Source: Perca fluviatilis
Taxonomy: Eukaryota > Chordata > Actinopteri > Perciformes > Percidae
Assembly: GCF_010015445.1 (NCBI RefSeq)
Contig: NC_053118.1
Location: 20,077,437-20,141,436, forward strand
DNA: 64,000 bases
Direction of reading: 5' to 3'
Shown here: one piece after another, positions 58,148 through 64,000 of the stretch
Position numbering within the stretch: the first letter of the stretch is position 1
Layout: every line of letters begins with the position of its first letter
The notes under the pieces: model-generated
Told to the model about the DNA's origin: nothing
Seen by the model: the letters and a program-made list of their open reading frames with translations, nothing else
The model's database searches: none
Program-made: the position numbers and the translations under genes

Positions 58148-61100
58148 CCAACCTGTTTATTCTCATCCTGTTTTACATGGAACTCAGCGAGGAGAGTTTG
58201 ACAGAAGAAGCCCAGAGTTTAGGGAAAAGTTTTGTTGTATTTCTCATTGAAAACTTGACTCTGCGAAGTTTGGTTTATGTAAAACAAACCTCACAAAGAG
58301 CTCTCAGCAACATGCGTGTATTTATTTTGAATGGAGAATAATTGCCAGATGGAAATTTCCATGCAGATAGGATGGGACTGATTAAATACACAATTCCATA
58401 GCCATAAAACAAAAGCAGGCCAAAGGGATGGAAGGGGGAAAAAAGCTTTGCTGTCATATGTGAATAATCTATATCCTGCATAAAACAGAACCACAATGTG
58501 TTCATAACCATCCCACACATGTGCTAATGCAGAGGCACACTGAGGCAAAGGCAACATGGTCTCCATGCGCGCGCACACACAGCCATTCTTTAATTACAAC
58601 AGGATTGTGGAAACAATGAAAATTAAGTGCAGTACAACCCCTAAACCACAAGTATTTTATATTAACAAATGATTCATCTTATTTACGTCATCTCACTCCT
58701 CTAAACTGCTCCACCCACACTTTGAAATAAAATCCCACCAGATTGAATCAAGGAGGCCCAGTGAAACGAGACAAATAAAAAACAGATAGATGCTAGAAAA
58801 CAAAAGAACTCCATGTACCTTCAACAGAGCTGAGGCTCAAGCGAGAGTCTGAACATCTGCATGCGTTTAGGTGAACGAGCCCCCCTTTTCCCTTCCCCTA
58901 CTCCTCATTTTCAGAGTAATGACAGCACCAGGGCCTGTGGTTCTATTTAACAATCTCAGAGCCCGTGATTATTCCTCACTTCAGAGGATGATACCTCCAG
59001 CCTGTAATCTGGCTGTGACCTTCACCGCTGAAATGGGGAGCGGGTTGAGTCTCCGGGTCAAGGCTCGGACACCCCCTGCAAATTGGCCACCGGAGACACT
59101 TTGGGAGAAAAGAGCGAAAAGAATGGGAGTTGAGCCTTGGGGAGAGGAGGAGAGGGAAACAGGAGAGCGGCAGGAAATAAGCGGGAGGAATAATGAAGAA
59201 AGAAATTAAGGAGCAGAGGAAAGATGGCAAAAAGGGTAAAAGGAGGGAAGGAAAGATAAGAGGCACAAAGATGAGAGAGGAGAAAAGCAGATAAGAGTAG
59301 AAGCAGAGGAGGATGTGGTTTGTTAAAGGGGAGATATGGCCTATCTATTGCTTACTCCAGTCCCTGAGAGCTCAGTGGGAGAGTCGGAGGTGGGTTTATA
59401 CAGACTCTAGAAGGCTTCTGGGAAAGGTGGAGACAACTGGTACTGCTCCCTGGGCCCCAAACAAGCTGCAGTCTTAATCACCAAATACACACCCTAGAAA
59501 CCAGACAAGTATATTTGCATCCCTACACAAAAAAAAACACACATAGTTTCCATCTTTTGTGGTTTCTGCAGCCAAGTTGTTGTTTCCTTTGTGCACTGGA
59601 AGCTTTTATCTCCCCTCTTTGTAGCGCAGCGCCTTAATGAAGGGCAGTGTGTAAGGAAGAGGGAGTTCACACTGACAAACTGTTCTGCGGCTCAGAGGAA
59701 CTTCAAAGACAGCCATTGATTCTTCTTATCCTCGTTCCCATGATGGTGCAGAGCAAGGTATGAGCACCTCTAAATGGAAGACAGGATTCAGCGTTAAATA
59801 TAATGAAAGAAATCAATGAACCAACTGCCTTGTTTCTAATTAAAATTCTGATATCAGGAGGCGTCTTGCTGTGTGCACAAGGAGGGGACCAGCAGGGCTT
59901 GTGTTGAACACATGGCTCCCCCTCACCACCACCACCACCGCCACCTCCACGCTCATTACATCCATCGGGGGAGCTAATGAGAGAGCAGGCTGGGTCTGAC
60001 CGCAGTCTGCAGTTTAACGTCTAAACACATGGCATCTCCATCCACATCGCCCACAGTGTCAGGCTTAAATCTGCCCACCACATGTGTAATTAACTGCTTT
60101 CTGGCATCTAGCTGCTCTCATTCTTTCACTATCAGATCACAAACTGCTCTGTAGGCTATACGCAAATGTGTTAGCATTTTGGAGCAAAGTGTTCCTTTTT
60201 TTCCACCAGTGGTGTACACCTAAAGCATGTGATATATACAAATCTACACAGTGTGTGATATTAGGTGTGGGGGAGACTGATGGGAAACTGCACGTGTGGG
60301 ACGGACACTTAAAATGACAAGATCATAAGGTATTAGATCTCTGTTTTCTTGTTTTTTTGAAAGTGCACTGAAAATATGCACTGACAGTGTTCCATGTAAA
60401 CAGTCCAGACGCCTTGACATAAGAGACAGACAGAGAGGTGTGTGATGTTTGTTCCTGTTTAATGCAGCAGTTGTGCCAAGCTTTCCTAAAGCCTCAGCCT
60501 ACTGCCAGACTTTTATGTGGGATAGGGTAACCAGGGGAAGCTTTCATAGCTCCCTACCAGGTGACATCAGACATCCCCCAGCAGTCTCTCTCTCTTTCTC
60601 TCTCTATGCCTGCCTACCACCCATCCTCCCGCTGGGAAACACTGCACATCTTTGTTCTCACATCCCCCTCTTCTTGCTAACCCCCTAAATATAAGTACAC
60701 ACACTTCTTTTAGTCCATTCTTCAAACCATACGATGCACAACTGATTTTGAAATTGACATCTTAGAAAACAGGGGGAGGCTATCATGAAGATTGTTTGCA
60801 TAGTTCCTCTGGCCTTGGGGAATGAAATATGGCAACTTGATCAGATGTCTGCATGCAAATCCAAGTACAAACATATGTTGGGAAAAATACAAACACAGGA
60901 TACTGTCTGAATGCTTCCTCAGAATCCTCATATACTTTTAAGTTACGTGGTTTTCTGGAATACTTAAGATACTTTTTATGTAAAAGTGTAATTAGTTTAA
61001 AAACAGACTGAGCAGCTAACTGGGAGTTCTCCAGATATACAAAAAAAAAGAAAAACTGTCCATTACAAAGTCACCTGGAACTGACACTTAGGAGGGCGCC

Positions 61101-62644
61101 ACAGGAAAGTCTTGACAACCACCAGCCGACCAGCAATCCCGTTCCCACTGGCCAATGATTGGGGATGATTGTGGGGTCCCCCAATGATGAAAATGAGAAT
61201 TGAGTAGAATCAATATAAAGAAAGGAACACCAGTTCGTAAACAAACTGCATACTCAGTGGAGACTACCCGCAGAATGAAACTGGAGAGGGAGTGGGGCCA
61301 TTGAGAAATAAAAGCCCTCCATTCCAGAAGAAACCAACCTGGCCTTGACTCAAAACCAGATGTGAGCGGTTACGCTGAAGAGAGGCAGAGTAAAAGAGAG
61401 GGAGATGAGGGGTGGAGAGAAGAGGGAAGGGGCTGAAAATATGGGGAGCTAAAGAGAGAAGACCAGTTGCACAACTTCTGTCTCTTCTCTTGCAAGACAG
61501 TAAAAGAACAATATGTTGGCCTCTCTTGACGGCTGAACAGAAAGCTCCCTGGTTCATCAGGCATCAGCTTTCAGTCCAAGTCAGGATAATTATGGTGTTC
61601 AGAGTCAACACAGCAGATTGGCCTCAGTTAGTATTAAAGCGCAATATTAAAACTAACAGCACTGCATATACTGCTGCGTTTCACGTTCAGCCTCAACCTT
61701 ACCTTTTTAATCCTTGCCATTACTTTTTATATTGCCTTTGTACACTAATTAGATTATTTTATGTATGTATGTGCCTTGACATGTCTTTGGAAATGAGATC
61801 AGAGCAGAATGCCATCCTGTCATCTGGACTGGACGCATGTGGCCAAGATGGCCCAGATATGTCCCTTTCAGGGTAGCGGGACTCTCTCTGAGGTCAAACA
61901 GGAGGCAAAACCTCTCCCTTGGCAGGACATGAATCACCGGGGCGAAGCCTCTTCGGTCCTAGTATAACAACAGCTGTGGGGAGAGATGAGCATGCTTGCT
62001 TGTCTATGTAAGAGCAGCACGTAAACCACTAAAAGTCATCCTCTGGCCTTCAATCAGTGGAGACTATCTAAACTCTACACGCCCCTCCAGTCCCCTCCAC
62101 AACCTCTCACTGATCTTTCTCTCACTTTGATTATGCACTGCTGGATGGCATAAACAAAGATTAGCATCACTGGCTGACCACCCTGCATCTGTCACCGGTG
62201 CTGTAATCATCTTGCCTTCATTAAAGTGGGCTTTGATAGGAGTCTGATGTAATGGACTGCCTTCCTCTCAGCTGTTACACAGGCAGCTACTGTAGGGACT
62301 TGGAAACCATGTGCTTCATACCAGTGACTAGAATCACACTCATGAATCTGGGTTAGGCAAATGTATTAAATTATAGAGGTAGTAGATCATAACACTATTT
62401 GATCAGTTAATGGAAAGAGAAAAACACAAAGTGGCTTTCATGGTTAATTTTATTTGAAACACAAAAAACTAAAGTCTAAAATGTGGTGCCACACACATTA
62501 TGACTGCACCACAGAGATCATGTTGCTTTAACTTAGAGGTACTAACTCTGCGTGGCCTTATATATGACCAATGTCATGTGTTACATGCACTCAAACATTC
62601 AAAGATCTACCCGAACAAAGGTTTAGCGAAAGGGGTTCTTTTAA

Positions 62645-62952
62645 AGTGATGGTTTGGAGTAATTTCACCCTAGGGTCCTTTGCACCATGACCTCAAGCCA
62701 AACACCCCCCCAGAAGCTTTTTTCACCTGGGTCGAACATTGGACGAGTTAGCGTTATCAGCTGAATAGCTTAGTGCAGGCGCTAATGGATCCGAGAGTGT
62801 CTCTTGTACATGACCCCACTAATAATGCCCAAAATGATTTCAAACTTCTACACTAGTACAAATAGGTTATGCACTCATAAAACGATGGATTGTAAAGTTT
62901 GTAAGTACACCAGAAGTTTATGTAAATAACACTTGCCTGTTGGCTTCTCGTC

Positions 62953-62985
<33 letters not shown>

Positions 62986-63515
62986 ACTACCGGGCAGTAA
63001 GAGTGCTTAGGGCTGTCTACAAATTACAACACCGAAAAGAGATGCAACAAAAATATTTATTAATTTAATGATTAAATAAGGTAATGTCTCCAAACTTACC
63101 TCAATTATAACTTGTCTCCTGCTAGTTATACTAGAGCACTTACTTTAAAAATTAAGTTAAATTAATAAATATTTTTGTTGCATCTCTTTTTGGTGTTGTA
63201 ATTTGTAGACGGCCCTAAGCACTCGTCTTAAGCAGCAACAACAACAGAGAGCGCCAGCAGCGCAAGTGTTATTTACATAAACTTATAGTGTACCTACAAA
63301 CTTTACAATCCATCGCTTTATGGGTAACCTAATATTTACTAGTGAATAAGTTGAAATCATTTCGAGCATTATTGGGGTCATGTACAAGACACTCGTCCAT
63401 TAGCCCTGGTAAGCTATTCAGCTGATACGCTGCTAACGATCAATCAGGTAAAAGCTTCTGGGGTGTTTGTTTCGAGGTCATGTTATAAAGGACCAAAATA
63501 CTCCGAACCATCACT
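62645..63515. mobile_element. Foldback DNA element, TTAA-flanked, arms of about 360-420 bp
   Basis: It begins AGTGATGGTTTGGAGTA and ends in the inverse TACTCCGAACCATCACT, with TTAA outside both ends (62641-62644 and 63516-63519). The inverted repeat runs almost to the centre: 62645-63068 pairs with 63157-63515. Shared runs include ATGGATTGTAAAGTTTGTA and GTTTATGTAAATAACACTTG. The loop is about 88 bp. No transposase frame. A (CTG)10 run sits in the left arm (62954-62983). Confidence 0.85.
62954..62983 (+). repeat. (CTG)10 triplet repeat inside the foldback element
   Basis: Ten CTG units in the left arm. The matching place in the right arm reads as imperfect TTG/CTG units, so the tract expanded in one arm only. 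Confidence 0.9.
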
Positions 63516-63628
63516 TTAACAGTTAGAAGTTTGTACTTTATTTTGTAAAATCTCAAGACTTAAATATTTTTGCTTGAAGGTTTCAAGTCTTTAGAGGGTG
63601 AAGTCTCACAGTGGTCAAGTCCCAGGCT

Positions 63629-63980
63629 GAATCTCAGTTCTCTTAAACTGCATCCACGGGTCCTTCACTTGCTTCCCTTCAGGAAATCATGCGAGGAGAG
63701 AGAAAACAAGGAAATGTGTTTTTAAAGGGATGAGGATGAGACGTCCTTTTCAGCGCCATTTAAGCTGCACAGCTTCCAGGAAGGCTGCTCTCGTGTATCC
63801 TCGCTCATAGCTCCCTCCTCGGTCCTTGCTCCTCGCTCCTCCCTCCTCGCTCCTCCCTCCTCTCTCTTTGGGGCAGGAATAAGAGCTTTGAGACAGCCTT
63901 CACAAAGGAGGGCCAGAACAACTTCCGGTTCAAGCGAGGAGCGAGGAGCTATCAAATAAGAGATCTGAGATTCAGCCCAT
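63629..63980. mobile_element. MITE-like element with terminal inverted repeats
   Basis: The left end GGCTGAATCTCAGTTCTCTT and the inverse of the right end GGCTGAATCTCAGATCTCTT differ at one position. Internal sequence has a CTCCTCGCTCCTCCCT repeat. A clear target duplication was not found, so the family is open. Confidence 0.7.
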
Positions 63981-64000
63981 GTCTCAAGTCTACATGTCTT

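Larger units (their letters stand above)
57780..64000. other. nkd2: Presumed large 5' intron of nkd2
   Basis: The acceptor of the nkd2 exon 57779-57719 lies at 57781-57780, so everything to the right is intron until the unseen N-terminal exons. It holds a (CT)n tract, a purine-rich stretch (about 59,100-59,330) and two transposon-like elements. Several open frames here (for example 61412-61876) have no protein-like features. Confidence 0.6.

Noticed and set aside
61412..61876. Open frame of 154 codons on the plus strand
   Set aside because: No recognisable domain, biased composition from a purine-rich start, and it lies inside the nkd2 intron. Likely chance.

Overview
The window is nuclear DNA from a ray-finned fish, most likely a percomorph teleost. 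The genes are vertebrate in type and intron-rich, with GT-AG introns and small exons. The gaps hold teleost-style tRNA-derived SINEs, small DNA transposons and many long (CA)n, (CT)n and (TA)n microsatellites. Nothing is organised like a prokaryotic genome: no operons, no CRISPR arrays, and most long open frames are repeats or shadows of exons.

Layout. (1) About 1-7,190, minus strand: ptdss1 (phosphatidylserine synthase 1), eleven exons, with the C-terminal end cut off by the left edge. (2) 8,814-10,887 minus and 12,130-15,312 plus: two head-to-head MS4A-like four-transmembrane genes, about 1.2 kb apart, with the same exon phases. (3) 18,938-40,669, minus: plekhg4b, a large Rho-family GEF. 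It carries a conserved N-terminal region, spectrin-like helices, a DH-PH module and a Ser-rich tail. One expected exon is missing beside a collapsed homopolymer tract. (4) About 40,700-53,900: a gene-poor stretch with SINEs, microsatellites and possible far-upstream untranslated exons of plekhg4b. (5) 53,931-57,779, minus: nkd2 (naked cuticle 2, Dishevelled-binding Wnt antagonist) with its EF-hand and His-rich tail. Its N-terminal exons lie beyond the right edge. (6) 57,780-64,000: nkd2 upstream intron, a (CT)n tract, a polypurine stretch, and two DNA elements near the end.

plekhg4b beside nkd2 recalls human 5p15.33, which carries both PLEKHG4B and NKD2; this supports the 4B assignment over PLEKHG4. 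The genes do not form one pathway: they cover phospholipid head-group exchange, membrane tetraspan proteins, Rho signalling and Wnt feedback. All exon coordinates were read by hand from splice signals and reading-frame continuity. The summed coding lengths stay in frame for ptdss1, both MS4A genes and nkd2, and for plekhg4b except at the missing exon.

I found no credible new gene system. The most useful observations are the missing plekhg4b exon, the mirrored MS4A pair with a duplicated microsatellite block around one first exon, and several DNA transposons whose target-site duplications can be read directly.
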